Positions 1 to 9,687 of a stretch of DNA of 64,000 bases are shown here, piece by piece (positions within the stretch are counted from its first letter, which is position 1; every line of letters begins with the position of its first letter). The position numbers and the translations under genes are program-made. The notes beneath the pieces are model-generated. The model was not told the DNA's origin. It searched no databases and worked only from the letters and a program-made list of their open reading frames with translations. This DNA is from Arcanobacterium sp. (GTDB lineage: Bacteria; Actinomycetota; Actinomycetes; Actinomycetales; Actinomycetaceae): positions 1 to 64,000 of the forward strand of contig JALFZJ010000020.1 of assembly GCA_022783665.1 (NCBI GenBank). The letters are read 5' to 3'.

Positions 1-1210
1 CAACGATTGCGGTTACCTCACCCCGGCGAATGCTCAGATGCTCAATACTCAGTACCCTGTTGCGTCCATAGCGTGCATCCAAGTGCGAAATGCTAATCCC
101 ATCGGCGCGCTCTTCGGTATGGAACGGCTGCGTTGCGCCAGTAGTTGACGGTGTGCCGTGGTTTAGCGTGTTTGAGTCTCTATATACTTTTCCCGTCTCG
201 CTGTAGACGAGGTGTTCGGTGATGAGATCGCTTACCTGCGGGGGATCAAAGCTTCGCAGCCCGAGGCTTTGGCGTTGCCCATCTGGCATGGTGAAGAACT
301 CTTCAGCGCCAAGGTGAGCCGTAACCCCACCATCGATAAGAGCAACGCGATCTGCCACACCGCGCAAATAAGACGTGCGATGCTCGGTGATGATAACCGT
401 CGCCCCTTCACTTTTTATATGCTTGACGAAGGCTGCAAAGCGCTCAGTAGCTGCATCGGAAAGATTCGACGTAGGTTCATCAAAGAGGTACAGTTGCGGG
501 CGTTGAGCAAGTGCCGCTGCGCACGCAACGAGTTGGCGCTCACCGCCTGAGAGCTTGAATAAGGAGCGCCCTAAGAGCTCGCTAATGCCAGCCTGTGCGG
601 CTGCATTACGTACCCGCTGGAGTATATCGTGGGCAGGAAGGCCCTGATTTTCAAGAGCGAAGGCTATTTCAGACGTGACGTCGGTTGTAAAGAATTGCGT
701 CCGTGGATTCTGAAATACGGTTGCTGCCACTTCGCCTGTGCGCCATAACGGCTCAGTGCTCGGGTGGAACGCCCGCCCCTCATGATCCTCAATACTGATC
801 GAACCGTCGATAAGCCCGTGATAATAGTGGGGAATGAGGCCATTGAGAAGGCGAATAATTGAGGATTTTCCGCCACCTGATGGGCCTGTAAGAAGGAGGC
901 ATTCACCAGATTGCACCTGTAGGTTGACGCTGCGAAGTGCATCGGCTAAAACGGTGCGTTCTTCGCTGATCTGCTGGTTCGGCGCATGTGCGGCATCGCC
1001 GGTTGTAACGGTTGGAGGCTGATCGCCCTGTGTGTAGGAGAAACTGAGAGCGTCAATGCTAATACTTACGCCAGAGCTGGCTACGCCTTCGTGTGCGACG
1101 GCGTTGCGATCCTGCGTGCTCGGGCTAGTGCTATCGCCGCTCCTAGACTTCCTGCTCATATCGCTCTTGGTGCTAACACTTTTAGATTCATTCGATCGAG
1201 AATGCGGCAT
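1..1210 (-). CDS. ECF transporter ATP-binding protein, two ABC domains (partial)
   Basis: This gene runs off the left edge and is missing from the ORF track; I translated it from the reverse complement. It is the energising ATPase of an energy-coupling-factor vitamin/metal importer, acting on the cytoplasmic face. The first ABC domain is complete: Walker A GPSGGGKSS, Q-loop region FQNPRTQFF, signature LSGGERQ, Walker B LYLFDEPTS and switch ITEHR. A second domain begins just before the edge (SIRRGEVTAIV), so it is a fused EcfA-EcfA' type. The ATG overlaps the stop of the T-component gene by one base (TGATG), indicating translational coupling. An unusual Ser-rich N-terminal extension of about 45 residues and a roughly 25-residue insertion precede the first Walker A. 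The substrate cannot be deduced. Confidence 0.9.
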   Translation of the reverse strand, partial: MPHSRSNESKSVSTKSDMSRKSRSGDSTSPSTQDRNAVAHEGVASSGVSISIDALSFSYTQGDQPPTVTTGDAAHAPNQQISEERTVLADALRSVNLQVQSGECLLLTGPSGGGKSSIIRLLNGLIPHYYHGLIDGSISIEDHEGRAFHPSTEPLWRTGEVAATVFQNPRTQFFTTDVTSEIAFALENQGLPAHDILQRVRNAAAQAGISELLGRSLFKLSGGERQLVACAAALAQRPQLYLFDEPTSNLSDAATERFAAFVKHIKSEGATVIITEHRTSYLRGVADRVALIDGGVTAHLGAEEFFTMPDGQRQSLGLRSFDPPQVSDLITEHLVYSETGKVYRDSNTLNHGTPSTTGATQPFHTEERADGISISHLDARYGRNRVLSIEHLSIRRGEVTAIV

Positions 1211-1899
1211 CATAGCTGGATTCCATTCCATGTGTACACGAACACTGCAATAAGTGCTGCACATGCTGCGATTCCGAGTAGATCGGTTACGCCGAAGCCG
1301 ATGCGTGTGATAGATGTGGGGCGTTCAGGGCGGCCAAGGCCGCGCACCATAGCTGATGCGGATAGATCATCTGCAATCTGGAGCGTCGACCCCACGAGCG
1401 GAACTACCATGTATTCGGCTGCCCGTACTGGATGTGCCACAAGTGATCCGGTACTTGAGAAAAGCCCGCGTAAACGCATCGCAGCCCAAATTGATTGCAC
1501 TTCTTCAAGTGCTGCTGGGAAATAACGGAACATCACGGAAATCGGCACTGTGATTGCTCGGGGTACATGTGCACGGTTTAGCGCTGCCAGAAATGCGGCG
1601 GGGGTGGTAGTAGCGAACAGCCATACAGCGCAGAAGAGCACTACGGTGAGTCGCGAACCGTACTGCCCGATCACAGCGAGAAGCGCACCGAGCCAATGCG
1701 GTACTACACCCGCAATGAAATGTATGGTTGTGAACATCGAAAACAACGCGAGAAAACTGCACAGAACATAGTACTTGCGCGAAACAAGTAGAGCTGTGGC
1801 CACGATAGCGAGAGCCGTGAGCGTCACTGGTGTTTTCACGACCGTCATGACGCATACGTTCGCCACGATCACCATAAGGAGCTTGGTGCGCGGATCCAT
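1210..1899 (-). CDS. ECF transporter transmembrane T component
   Basis: The 229-residue protein is a CbiQ/EcfT-type integral membrane scaffold that links the ATPase to the substrate-binding S component. It starts MDPRTKLL, typical of the family, has several hydrophobic segments in the first 120 residues, and carries the coupling-helix motif region (AAMRLRGLF near residue 140 and AMVRGLGRP near residue 190) that contacts the ATPases. Its ATG follows directly on the TAG of the upstream S gene, and its TGA overlaps the ATPase start, so the three genes form a tight S-T-A operon on the minus strand. Confidence 0.9.
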   Translation of the reverse strand: MDPRTKLLMVIVANVCVMTVVKTPVTLTALAIVATALLVSRKYYVLCSFLALFSMFTTIHFIAGVVPHWLGALLAVIGQYGSRLTVVLFCAVWLFATTTPAAFLAALNRAHVPRAITVPISVMFRYFPAALEEVQSIWAAMRLRGLFSSTGSLVAHPVRAAEYMVVPLVGSTLQIADDLSASAMVRGLGRPERPTSITRIGFGVTDLLGIAACAALIAVFVYTWNGIQL

Positions 1900-2496
1900 C
1901 TATATGATTCCAGCCTTTTCAAAATGCTTACGCAAGATGCGTTGCCCGATCCATGAGCCTAAGATTGACAACCCCAACACAAGCCCAACAATCGCTGCTA
2001 AGAAGAGCCAGTTATGTGATAGATCCACCACCTGCTGGGCGTATTGTTGCGTTTTGCCACGATTCTCAATGAGCATCTGCGAATACGCGCGAGCGTTGAC
2101 GAATATCGGCACGATAGGGCCAAAACACCACAGCTGATACACGGGGTAGGCCCAGAAGTTCGCGACGCGTGAGCGATATTGCCCAAGCCAGATAATCACT
2201 TCAGCAGCCGCAGAAAACAACACCACGAAAATCATCGTCTGCCAACCATGAATCATGGAAATAAATGCGCCGAATATCACCCCAAAGACGAACACCATGC
2301 CCGCATGGCTAACTCGGGTGAGAAAAAGCTGATACACGATGCCACCCAAAGGAGCTGCAAGCACGAGAGCGAGATAAATCCATATTGGACCAGCCACAGC
2401 GGCAGCGTTGACCGCCATCGTCATAAAATACAGCACAAGAAAAATGCCGATATTGATCAGATCTTTTGGCGACATCTTGAAGCTAGGAGCTTGCAT
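1900..2496 (-). CDS. ECF transporter S component, MptD/Trep_Strep family
   Basis: A hydrophobic protein of 198 residues resembling the Trep_Strep (MptD) class of putative ECF substrate-binding components; the N-terminal SPKDLINIGIF segment is characteristic and five to six membrane helices follow. Its substrate is not established. The ORF track begins it at 2586, but I prefer the ATG at 2496. That codon has a GAGGG ribosome site six bases upstream, it yields the usual short N-terminus, and a -10-like TATGAT lies inside the longer ORF. It is the first gene of the S-T-A operon and probably defines what the transporter imports. Confidence 0.8.
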   Translation of the reverse strand: MQAPSFKMSPKDLINIGIFLVLYFMTMAVNAAAVAGPIWIYLALVLAAPLGGIVYQLFLTRVSHAGMVFVFGVIFGAFISMIHGWQTMIFVVLFSAAAEVIIWLGQYRSRVANFWAYPVYQLWCFGPIVPIFVNARAYSQMLIENRGKTQQYAQQVVDLSHNWLFLAAIVGLVLGLSILGSWIGQRILRKHFEKAGII

Positions 2497-2529
2497 CAAA
2501 CCCTCACTGGTAGGCGTGAAATAGGCGAA

Positions 2530-2575
2530 ATACCTAATGATATTACCCATTCTTATATCATACGGTTTTGTGGGC
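2530..2575 (-). promoter_or_regulatory. Putative promoter of the ECF operon
   Basis: On the minus strand the sequence CGTATGATATAAG contains a good -10 hexamer (TATGAT), about 50 bases before the preferred S-component start. No convincing -35 is seen. This is an inference from sequence only. Confidence 0.35.
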
Positions 2576-2659
2576 AGTACGAGCATAACAGCTTATTATG
2601 GGGGAATCTAGCGGCGCGAGCCGTGGTTTTGCTACTCCTCGCAGTGGTGTAGGTTAGAA

Positions 2660-2665
2660 TTTGGT
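2660..2665 (+). promoter_or_regulatory. Putative -10 element for pyrH
   Basis: TAGAAT lies about 65 bases before the pyrH ATG in the divergent gap between the ECF operon and pyrH. The -35 is weak. It probably starts the pyrH-frr-cdsA transcript. Confidence 0.3.
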
Positions 2666-2728
2666 GGAAGCGTGGATAGCCCACATACGTAGCTCCGAAT
2701 CCACAAGGTTCTAGCGGGAGGAATCGCT

Positions 2729-3475
2729 ATGGCAGATAATGAAATGAGCGACGCACACGATGGCCATAAGCGCCGAGTATTGCTTAAGCTCTCTGGCGAA
2801 GTATTTGGCGGCGGTGAAGTTGGGCTAGATACCACCGTATTAGCGCGCATCGCCCATGAGATTGCGGACGCAGTCACTAAAGGTGTGCAGGTAGGAGTTG
2901 TCGTCGGCGGTGGGAATTTCTTCCGAGGCGTTGAACTCCAGGAAAGTGGAATGGATCGTGCCCGCGCCGACTATATGGGCATGCTCGGCACAGTGATCAA
3001 TTCGGTAGCTCTTCAAGATTTCCTTGAGAAAGCAGGCGTGCCCTCGCGCGTGCAAACCGCCATCACGATGGCGCAGGTGGCAGAGGCGTATATTCCGCTC
3101 CGTGCTATCCGTCATCTTGAAAAAGGCCGTGTGGTGATCTTTGGTGCCGGTGCCGGCATGCCATTCTTCTCTACGGACACAGTGGCTGCCCAGCGCGCGC
3201 TTGAACTTCGGTGCGATGAGTTGCTGGTAGGCAAGAACGGGGTAGACGGCGTCTATACGGCTGATCCTCGCACGAATCCGGACGCGACGAAACTAGACGT
3301 CGTCACCTATGAAGAAGCTCTGCGTGAGCAGCTCAAAGTTGTGGATGCTGCGGCGTTCTCTCTGTGTCAAGACAACAAACTACCTATGCGAGTATTCGGA
3401 ATGAGCGAGCCAGGAAACGTAACCTTGGCGCTTCGTGGCGAGAAAATCGGTACTCTTGTAACATCGCAAAGGTAG
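2729..3475 (+). CDS. pyrH: UMP kinase
   Basis: A cytoplasmic amino-acid-kinase-fold enzyme that phosphorylates UMP to UDP with ATP, feeding all pyrimidine nucleotides. The 248-residue length is normal. The LLKLSGE nucleotide-binding strand near residue 18, GGGNFFRG at 60-67, and the [14 protein letters not shown] motif (about 170-183) are diagnostic of bacterial PyrH. A strong GGAGGA ribosome site precedes the ATG. It heads the conserved pyrH-frr-cdsA-rlmN order, although tsf and rpsB, which often precede it, are absent here; an ECF operon lies divergently instead. Confidence 0.97.
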   Translation: MADNEMSDAHDGHKRRVLLKLSGEVFGGGEVGLDTTVLARIAHEIADAVTKGVQVGVVVGGGNFFRGVELQESGMDRARADYMGMLGTVINSVALQDFLEKAGVPSRVQTAITMAQVAEAYIPLRAIRHLEKGRVVIFGAGAGMPFFSTDTVAAQRALELRCDELLVGKNGVDGVYTADPRTNPDATKLDVVTYEEALREQLKVVDAAAFSLCQDNKLPMRVFGMSEPGNVTLALRGEKIGTLVTSQR

Positions 3476-3609
3476 GATTTGCGGCTCGGCAATACCGCTG
3501 GCTGCTGAGAAGTTGCCCGTGATATGTACAAATCGTACTCATCGCACATCGTAGCGCACCTGGCGCACACGAAAGCAAAACCATAGATTACAACCGCGAA
3601 GGACTCCCC

Positions 3610-4167
3610 ATGATAGACGACGTACTGCTCGGAGCTGAGGAAAAGATGGAACGAGCCATCGTTTCAGCTCGCACTGATTTTTCAAAGATCCGTTCTGGCC
3701 GCGCAAACCCGGAACTATTCACCTCGCTTCTTGTGGATTACTACGGTGCCCCAACACCGCTTCAGCAGCTCGCAACAGTATCTGTGCCTGATGCGCGCAC
3801 AGTGATCATCACCCCGTATGACCGCAGCGCTATGAAAGATATTGAGCGCGCGATTGCAGAGTCTGATCTCGGCGTCAACCCCACCGATGATGGCCAAGTA
3901 CTGCGAATCAATATGCCAGCTCTTACGGAGGAGCGGCGCAAAGACTACGTGAAGCTCGCGAAAACGAAAGCAGAAGAATCGCGTATTTCTGTTCGAGGCA
4001 TTCGACGCAAAGCTAAGGAAGAACTTGAGGCTTTGAAGAAAGACGGCGAGGCCGGCGAAGACGACGTCGCACGCGCAGAGAAAGATCTTGAGGCCTTGAC
4101 GAAGCGTTTTGTTGAACAGGTAGATTCACTGCTTGCAGGCAAAGAAAAAGAACTTATGGAGATGTAG
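3610..4167 (+). CDS. frr: Ribosome recycling factor
   Basis: RRF acts with EF-G to split post-termination ribosomes. The 185-residue length is exact for the family, and the conserved segments KIRSGRANP (about 27-35), YYGAPTPL, and the C-terminal AKTKAEESRISVR to KDLEALTKR helices are all present. An AAGGA site precedes the ATG. It follows pyrH after a 134-base gap and is separated from cdsA by two bases, so frr and cdsA are probably co-transcribed. Confidence 0.97.
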   Translation: MIDDVLLGAEEKMERAIVSARTDFSKIRSGRANPELFTSLLVDYYGAPTPLQQLATVSVPDARTVIITPYDRSAMKDIERAIAESDLGVNPTDDGQVLRINMPALTEERRKDYVKLAKTKAEESRISVRGIRRKAKEELEALKKDGEAGEDDVARAEKDLEALTKRFVEQVDSLLAGKEKELMEM

Positions 4168-4169
4168 GC

Positions 4170-5087
4170 ATGGCCAGTGGCGAAACTGGTGCACAGGCGG
4201 TGGGCGCGCCGTCAGGTGCCTCATCGTTTGTGAAGCATCTACGCCCCCATCCTCCAAAACCGCCCAAGGAGCAGCACTCTAAGAGTGGCCGCAACTTACC
4301 GGCTGCGATCATTACTGGCCTCTCGCTTCTCGCTTTGGTGGGTCTCTCACTTGCCTTCCGCAAGGAGCTTTTCGGGCTGATGGTGATCGTATTTCTTGCT
4401 ATTGGTATATGGGAGGCCACCGGCGCATTTTTGGCTCGCAATATCCGCATCCCGCTCATCCCACTCGTGGGTGCCATGGTGGTGATGTGCGCATTTACCT
4501 GGACGCACGGGCTCGGATTCAGTTTCGTGATGTTTACGGCTTCTATCGCCGTGGTGATGCTGTGGCGAGTGCTTATGGATTCCAACCGTGCCATCACCGA
4601 TGGTATTGCTGCAGCGTTTGTGCTTGGCTGGCTCGCCTTTTCTGGATGCTTCGCCATCGCGATTCTTGCTATGCCTGAAGGTGTGCTCGGTATCGTCGCC
4701 CTCGTTTTACTTCCGGTTGCGAGTGATACCGGGGGATTCCAGATGGGCGTAATGTTTGGCAAGCATCCGATTGCTGCATCAATTTCGCCGAAGAAGTCGT
4801 GGGAAGGGTTCTTAGGATCTTTGATCCTCAGCCTAGTTGCCTCATTCTTGGTAGTGGGTTTCCTCATGGATCTTGGGCGATGGTGGGCATTGCTATTCGG
4901 CGTTGTGACGCCCATTTTGGCCACGATGGGCGATTTTTCCGAATCCTTGCTTAAGCGCGACCTCGGCATTAAAGATATGGGCTCGATATTCCCAGGCCAC
5001 GGTGGTATGCTCGACCGTCTGGATTCAATACTGTTCGTAGCGCCAACGTTCTATCTTTTCTTCGCTCTGGCCTACGATTTGCTGTGA
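4170..5087 (+). CDS. cdsA: Phosphatidate cytidylyltransferase
   Basis: This membrane enzyme makes CDP-diacylglycerol from phosphatidic acid and CTP, the precursor of all phospholipids; PgsA encoded downstream at about 35 kb uses its product. The 305-residue protein has a hydrophilic N-terminus of about 45 residues, then about eight membrane helices. The family signature is clear: SPKKSWEG in the middle of the C-terminal half and [19 protein letters not shown] near residues 265-290. It begins two bases after frr and is followed within seven bases by rlmN. Confidence 0.95.
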   Translation: MASGETGAQAVGAPSGASSFVKHLRPHPPKPPKEQHSKSGRNLPAAIITGLSLLALVGLSLAFRKELFGLMVIVFLAIGIWEATGAFLARNIRIPLIPLVGAMVVMCAFTWTHGLGFSFVMFTASIAVVMLWRVLMDSNRAITDGIAAAFVLGWLAFSGCFAIAILAMPEGVLGIVALVLLPVASDTGGFQMGVMFGKHPIAASISPKKSWEGFLGSLILSLVASFLVVGFLMDLGRWWALLFGVVTPILATMGDFSESLLKRDLGIKDMGSIFPGHGGMLDRLDSILFVAPTFYLFFALAYDLL

Positions 5088-5094
5088 GGACGTT

Positions 5095-6321
5095 ATGAAG
5101 AAACAGGTGCTACCTCGGGTAGAGCACGGCGAACGCCCGTTGCTGAGTTTCACTGAAAAGCGTTTCGGCAAGCCGCCACAGCATTTGGCAGATTTGAGCC
5201 GAGACGAGCGCCGCGCCCTCGTAGCCGATATGGGGGTGCCTGCTTTTCGCGCAGATCAAATCTCGCGCCACTATTTCGAGCACCTGGTCACCGATCCTGA
5301 GGCGATGACGGATCTGCCTCAGCGCGAACGTACGAAGCTCGCCTCGACGCTCCTCCCACCTCTCGCTGAGCGTATCCGCGATCAGATAGCAGACGGCGGA
5401 GCCACGATCAAAACGCTGTGGCGCTTATTTGATGGTGCAGTCGTCGAAAGTGTTTTGATGCGCTATCCCGATCGAGCAACGTTATGTATTTCCTCGCAAT
5501 CAGGGTGCGGTATGGCATGCCCGTTCTGTGCAACAGGGCAGGCCGGACTCACGCGCAATCTTTCAACGGCTGAGATTGTAGAGCAGCTGCGCCTTTCAAT
5601 GATTGCTGCGCGCGATGGTGCCTTGGGAGAGCCGGTGCGTATCTCCCATATCGTGTTTATGGGGATGGGTGAGCCTCTGGCAAATTACAAGGCAGTGGTA
5701 GGCGCCCTGCGTAGGATCACGGATCCTACTCCTTACGGGTTTGGCATATCGGCGCGCAACGTCACCGTATCCACTGTGGGTTTGGTGCCTTCAATCAATA
5801 AGCTGGCGGAGTTGGGACTACCGGTGACGCTTGCTGTGTCGCTTCATGCTCCTGATGATGGCCTTCGTGACGACCTTATCCCGATTAACTCGCGCTTTAA
5901 GGTGAAGGAGCTTTTAGATGCGGCTCGGCACTATTTCGTGCGCACTGGCCGGCGCGTCTCGATCGAATACGCCCTAATTAAAGATATGAACGATCACGAG
6001 TGGCGCGCTGAACTTCTCGCCAAAGAGCTCAATTCACGAGGCAAAGGTTGGGTACACGTGAATCCGATCCCACTTAACCCGACTCCCGGTTCGATATGGA
6101 CTGCTACCACGAAGAAGGCTCAAGATGTGTTTGTAAAAACATTGAGGAACGCCGGCATTCCCACAACCATTCGAGATACCCGTGGATCTGATATTGATGG
6201 TGCATGCGGGCAACTTGCAGCCGAAGTGATCGATCGTGAACACGTCTCGCGCCGCGCAGCCAAAGCGCAGGCCGCAGTGGATGCGCGTATCGCTGAGCAT
6301 CGCGATCAGCCAGTAGAATAG
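5095..6321 (+). CDS. rlmN: 23S rRNA A2503 / tRNA A37 C2-methyltransferase RlmN
   Basis: A radical-SAM methylase that methylates C2 of A2503 in the ribosomal exit tunnel (and A37 in some tRNAs). The 4Fe-4S cysteine motif CGMACPFC lies near residue 140, followed by GMGEPLANY and [15 protein letters not shown]. The essential C-terminal cysteine that carries the methyl intermediate is present in [12 protein letters not shown]. The 408-residue length is a little long because of a 25-residue N-terminus and a charged C-terminal tail. It sits seven bases after cdsA and ten before the DivIVA-like gene. Confidence 0.96.
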   Translation: MKKQVLPRVEHGERPLLSFTEKRFGKPPQHLADLSRDERRALVADMGVPAFRADQISRHYFEHLVTDPEAMTDLPQRERTKLASTLLPPLAERIRDQIADGGATIKTLWRLFDGAVVESVLMRYPDRATLCISSQSGCGMACPFCATGQAGLTRNLSTAEIVEQLRLSMIAARDGALGEPVRISHIVFMGMGEPLANYKAVVGALRRITDPTPYGFGISARNVTVSTVGLVPSINKLAELGLPVTLAVSLHAPDDGLRDDLIPINSRFKVKELLDAARHYFVRTGRRVSIEYALIKDMNDHEWRAELLAKELNSRGKGWVHVNPIPLNPTPGSIWTATTKKAQDVFVKTLRNAGIPTTIRDTRGSDIDGACGQLAAEVIDREHVSRRAAKAQAAVDARIAEHRDQPVE

Positions 6322-6331
6322 GAGGACATCG

Positions 6332-6919
6332 GTGAGTAATACCTTTTCCCGGGCCGGGTTTTTCCTGGCAGGATACAGCGTCAAGCAGGTGGATCGTTTC
6401 CTTGATCGCGCCAAGGAAGCCTACCACAACCTTGCCGAGTCCAGTGCCTCCAGTGGCGGGGGCACGCCAGATGCTACGCCTGATACGGTTGACGAAAACG
6501 CCATTCGAAGCGTTGCTTTTGATTGGACGCGCGATGGATACAGCCCAAAGGAAGTAGACGCGACGCTTATCAGGCTTGAGGAAGCATTCATGCGCAGGCG
6601 CCGAATGCTATTCGTTGAAGAACACGGTGAGCAGGCCTGGATGGATCGCACGTATGAGGAAGCCAAAGTGCTCTATCCGCGTCTTGTACGCCCCGCAGGA
6701 GAGAGATTCGCTTCTGCCCACGGCCAAGGATACGCAAAGACGGCGGTCGACCGGTTCATGGATCACGTCTCACGGTTCTTCGATGGTAAAGATGCGCTCA
6801 GATCCACGCAAGTACGCAGCGTCACATTTCCAGCTGCAAAGAACGACGCCGCATACGACGAATCAGTGGTAGACGTCTACCTTGAACGATTAACTCAGAT
6901 ACTCGTTGCAGTCGAATAG
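6332..6919 (+). CDS. DivIVA-domain (DivI1A) protein
   Basis: A 195-residue soluble protein with two short DivIVA-type repeats: FFLAGYSVKQVDRFLDRAKE near residue 12 and GYSPKEVDATLIRLEEA near residue 70, with a third related segment GYAKTAVDRFMDHV near 135. Such repeats occur in actinobacterial proteins that bind membranes or the division/growth machinery, but a precise role is unknown. It starts with GTG after a GGAGGA site, ten bases from rlmN. Its 3' end lies 13 bases before the dxr ATG, so it is in the same transcript. Confidence 0.85.
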   Translation: MSNTFSRAGFFLAGYSVKQVDRFLDRAKEAYHNLAESSASSGGGTPDATPDTVDENAIRSVAFDWTRDGYSPKEVDATLIRLEEAFMRRRRMLFVEEHGEQAWMDRTYEEAKVLYPRLVRPAGERFASAHGQGYAKTAVDRFMDHVSRFFDGKDALRSTQVRSVTFPAAKNDAAYDESVVDVYLERLTQILVAVE

Positions 6920-6932
6920 ACGGTACATTCAG

Positions 6933-8144
6933 ATGACATCAGTACATATCCTCGGCTCTACCGGATCGATCGGCACTCAAGCGATCGACGTCATTTCACG
7001 CAATCGCGAACATTTTGATGTGGTTTCGCTTGCAGCGGGCGGCGCGCAACTTGAACTCCTTGCTCGTCAAGCCAGTGAGCTCCACGTACAACGCATCGGT
7101 ATCGCACGTAAGGGCAGCGCCAGCGACTTCGCTGAGCTCTTCCGCGCCATTGCTCCGAATCACGCGTTGCCAGAGATTGTTGACGGCGCAGATGCCGCTA
7201 CTCAACTCGCTTCGGGAGCCGCACAGGGCGATGTGCTCCTCAACGGTATGACGGGTTCAATAGGGCTTGAGCCAACTCTTGCAGCTCTTCGCAGTGGTGC
7301 CCGCGTGGCCTTAGCCAATAAAGAGTCACTTGTGGCTGGCGGCGCGCTCGTGCGTGAAGCCATGAGCCGCCCAGGGCAGATATACCCAGTAGATTCTGAG
7401 CATTCAGCGATAGCTCAAGCTCTGCGCTCAGGGGTGCATCATCGAGGGCTAACATCGCCGAATCTTGACGGCGAATCCGAGGTACGCCGCATTATTTTGA
7501 CGGCATCAGGAGGCCCTGTCCGAGGCAAAACGCGCGAAGAACTCCGAAACGTCACACCCAGCCAGGCGCTTAACCATCCCACGTGGAATATGGGGCCGGT
7601 CGTCACGATCAATTCCTCCACATTGATGAATAAGGCTCTAGAGCTCATTGAAGCGGCCTATCTGTTTGACGTGTCACCCGATGCGATTGTGCCTGTGGTG
7701 CATCCGCAGTCGATTGTGCATTCTATGGTGGAGTTTCGCGATGGTGCCACAATCGCTCAGGCATCACCTCCCGATATGCGCCTGCCTATCGCGTTGGGGC
7801 TCTCTGCCCCCATGCGTTTAGACGGCGTCACTCCCAGTTTCGATTGGACTCAAGCTTCCGAGTGGACGTTCGAGCCCTTAGATAATGAGACTTTTCCCGC
7901 TGTTTCCCTCGCCCGCGAGGCTGTGGCGGCATCGCCGCTGCATCCCGCTGCACTCAATGCTGCTAATGAGGAATGTGTAGAAGGTTTTATTCGCGGCCAG
8001 ATCGGCTACCTTGATATCACCGACATCGTGGCACGCGTGCTGAGCGAGACTGAAGGCTCTGAAAGCATCACCTTCGAAGCCGTTACCAATATCGAGACAT
8101 GGGCACGCATGCGCGCTCATGAGCTGATGCTCTCGCGCGCATAA
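6933..8144 (+). CDS. dxr: 1-deoxy-D-xylulose 5-phosphate reductoisomerase
   Basis: Second enzyme of the non-mevalonate isoprenoid pathway: converts DXP to MEP with NADPH. The Rossmann motif LGSTGSIGTQAID is at the very N-terminus when the ATG at 6933 is used; the track's TTG at 6906 adds nine residues overlapping the upstream gene and is less likely. ANKESLVAGG, the metal-binding PVDSEHSAI, and HPTWNMGP are all present. The gene precedes rip1 and ispG, the same dxr-rip1-ispG order as in mycobacteria, so this organism makes isoprenoids by the MEP route. Confidence 0.96.
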   Translation: MTSVHILGSTGSIGTQAIDVISRNREHFDVVSLAAGGAQLELLARQASELHVQRIGIARKGSASDFAELFRAIAPNHALPEIVDGADAATQLASGAAQGDVLLNGMTGSIGLEPTLAALRSGARVALANKESLVAGGALVREAMSRPGQIYPVDSEHSAIAQALRSGVHHRGLTSPNLDGESEVRRIILTASGGPVRGKTREELRNVTPSQALNHPTWNMGPVVTINSSTLMNKALELIEAAYLFDVSPDAIVPVVHPQSIVHSMVEFRDGATIAQASPPDMRLPIALGLSAPMRLDGVTPSFDWTQASEWTFEPLDNETFPAVSLAREAVAASPLHPAALNAANEECVEGFIRGQIGYLDITDIVARVLSETEGSESITFEAVTNIETWARMRAHELMLSRA

Positions 8145-8157
8145 CAAGGAGTCATCC

Positions 8158-9504
8158 GTGGCAATTATTGGGATTATCCTGTTCATTGTGGCATTGCTTG
8201 CTACTGTTGCAATCCACGAACTCGGGCATCTCGTGCCAGCGAAGCTTTTCGGCACGAAAGTGTCGAAGTACTTCATCGGTTTTGGGCCAACTCTGTGGTC
8301 GCGTACATGGAAGGGTACCGAGTTCGGCATTAAAGCAATCTTGCTTGGAGGGTTCGTAGCCATTGCTCACATGCTGCCGCCCGCCCCCGTAGGTACGCGC
8401 ACACTACGTAAGGATGGTACTCTCACGCTCGCCGAAGAAGCACGGCGGGCTTCAGCAGCCGAAATTGATGAGCATGAAGAGCATCAAGCCTTCTGGAGGC
8501 TTCCTGCGCGCAAAAAGATCGTCGTGATGTTTGGTGGACCGGCAACCAATCTTGTGATCGCCTTTCTGTGTGCCGTGGTGGTTGTTTCGGGGCTTGGCAT
8601 TCCAACTACCACAACCACGGTGGCGGAGGTCGTGAAGTGCATGCCAGCAGCTGAGGCTGCGAAGGAGGCCGATACTGCTTCGCGCGAGGCTTCTAGCAGG
8701 CAGACGGCGTCTGCGTGCGAGTACGGTGTGAGTCCGGCGTTTCTTGCGGGTTTCCAGCCAGGTGACAGAATCACGACGTGGAACGGCGAGGAAGTATCGT
8801 CCTGGGAGCAAGTTCAAGGCGCAATCAAAGGCGCAGGTACACAACAAGTCAGCGTGACGGTGGTACGCAATGGAGCCGAACGCCGTCTATCCGTACAAGC
8901 CCGTGAAACGCCCCGCCCACGGCTCGATAGTTCAGGCCAGATTGTAACCGATCAAGACGGTGAGCCTCGTCTGGAAATGAAACCATACGTCGGTATCGGG
9001 CCGGCAATAGAGCGCCAAGCCCAGCCACTCGGGCGCGCTGTGGCGTTTACCGGTGAGCTTGCTTGGGGCACTGCGAAAATCGTGCTCACCCTGCCGGCGC
9101 AATTGTGGAACACAGTGTCAGATCTCTTCACTGGCGAACCGCGAGATGCAAATTCCGTGGTCGGGGTAGTGGGCGTTGCGCAGATGGCAGGTTCTATAAC
9201 GAGCGTCGAAGCAGACCAATACACTTTAAGTGATCGCGTTGGTGACTTTGTGATGCTCATTGGTTCGTTGAATATGTCGCTTTTCGTGTTCAACATGCTG
9301 CCCCTCTTGCCGCTCGATGGAGGCCATATACTCGGGGCGTTGATCGAGGGAGCGCGTAGGCATTGGGCGAGACGTCGTGGAAAACCTGATCCTGGAGCCT
9401 TTGATACCGCGAAGATGTTGCCGCTGAGTTACGCAGTCATTGTGTTTTTCATCGCGATGACGCTTTTGCTCGTAGTGGCAGATCTTATTAATCCTGTGGT
9501 GTGA
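8158..9504 (+). CDS. Site-2 zinc metalloprotease, Rip1/RseP type (M50)
   Basis: An intramembrane protease that cleaves membrane substrates such as anti-sigma factors. HELGH at residues 20-24 inside the first membrane helix gives the zinc ligands, and the third ligand motif NMLPLLPLDGGH is in the C-terminal third. Between them lies a PDZ-like region (about 190-250) with the GFQPGDRITTWNG loop. The 448-residue length fits actinobacterial Rip1. It starts with GTG after AAGGAG. Its position between dxr and ispG is that of mycobacterial Rip1. An inserted Ala/Thr-rich stretch of about 40 residues precedes the PDZ domain. Confidence 0.94.
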   Translation: MAIIGIILFIVALLATVAIHELGHLVPAKLFGTKVSKYFIGFGPTLWSRTWKGTEFGIKAILLGGFVAIAHMLPPAPVGTRTLRKDGTLTLAEEARRASAAEIDEHEEHQAFWRLPARKKIVVMFGGPATNLVIAFLCAVVVVSGLGIPTTTTTVAEVVKCMPAAEAAKEADTASREASSRQTASACEYGVSPAFLAGFQPGDRITTWNGEEVSSWEQVQGAIKGAGTQQVSVTVVRNGAERRLSVQARETPRPRLDSSGQIVTDQDGEPRLEMKPYVGIGPAIERQAQPLGRAVAFTGELAWGTAKIVLTLPAQLWNTVSDLFTGEPRDANSVVGVVGVAQMAGSITSVEADQYTLSDRVGDFVMLIGSLNMSLFVFNMLPLLPLDGGHILGALIEGARRHWARRRGKPDPGAFDTAKMLPLSYAVIVFFIAMTLLLVVADLINPVV

Positions 9505-9687
9505 GATGCCCCAACCATCGACGAATCACATGCTTCGCTGCTGCGTGAGGCCGAAACTCGGCATGAATGTGGAGTGCGCGTGAGTACTCATAAACTCGCC
9601 GGATCGCCCAATATCTCTTGCCCAGAGCTGAGACGAGAAGCATTTAGTGCAATAATCGTGAATGTGAATACATCAGTGCAATCAGGT

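Noticed and set aside
2497-2600. Riboswitch before the ECF operon
   Set aside because: The probable leader is about 45 bases, too short and without recognisable aptamer conservation.
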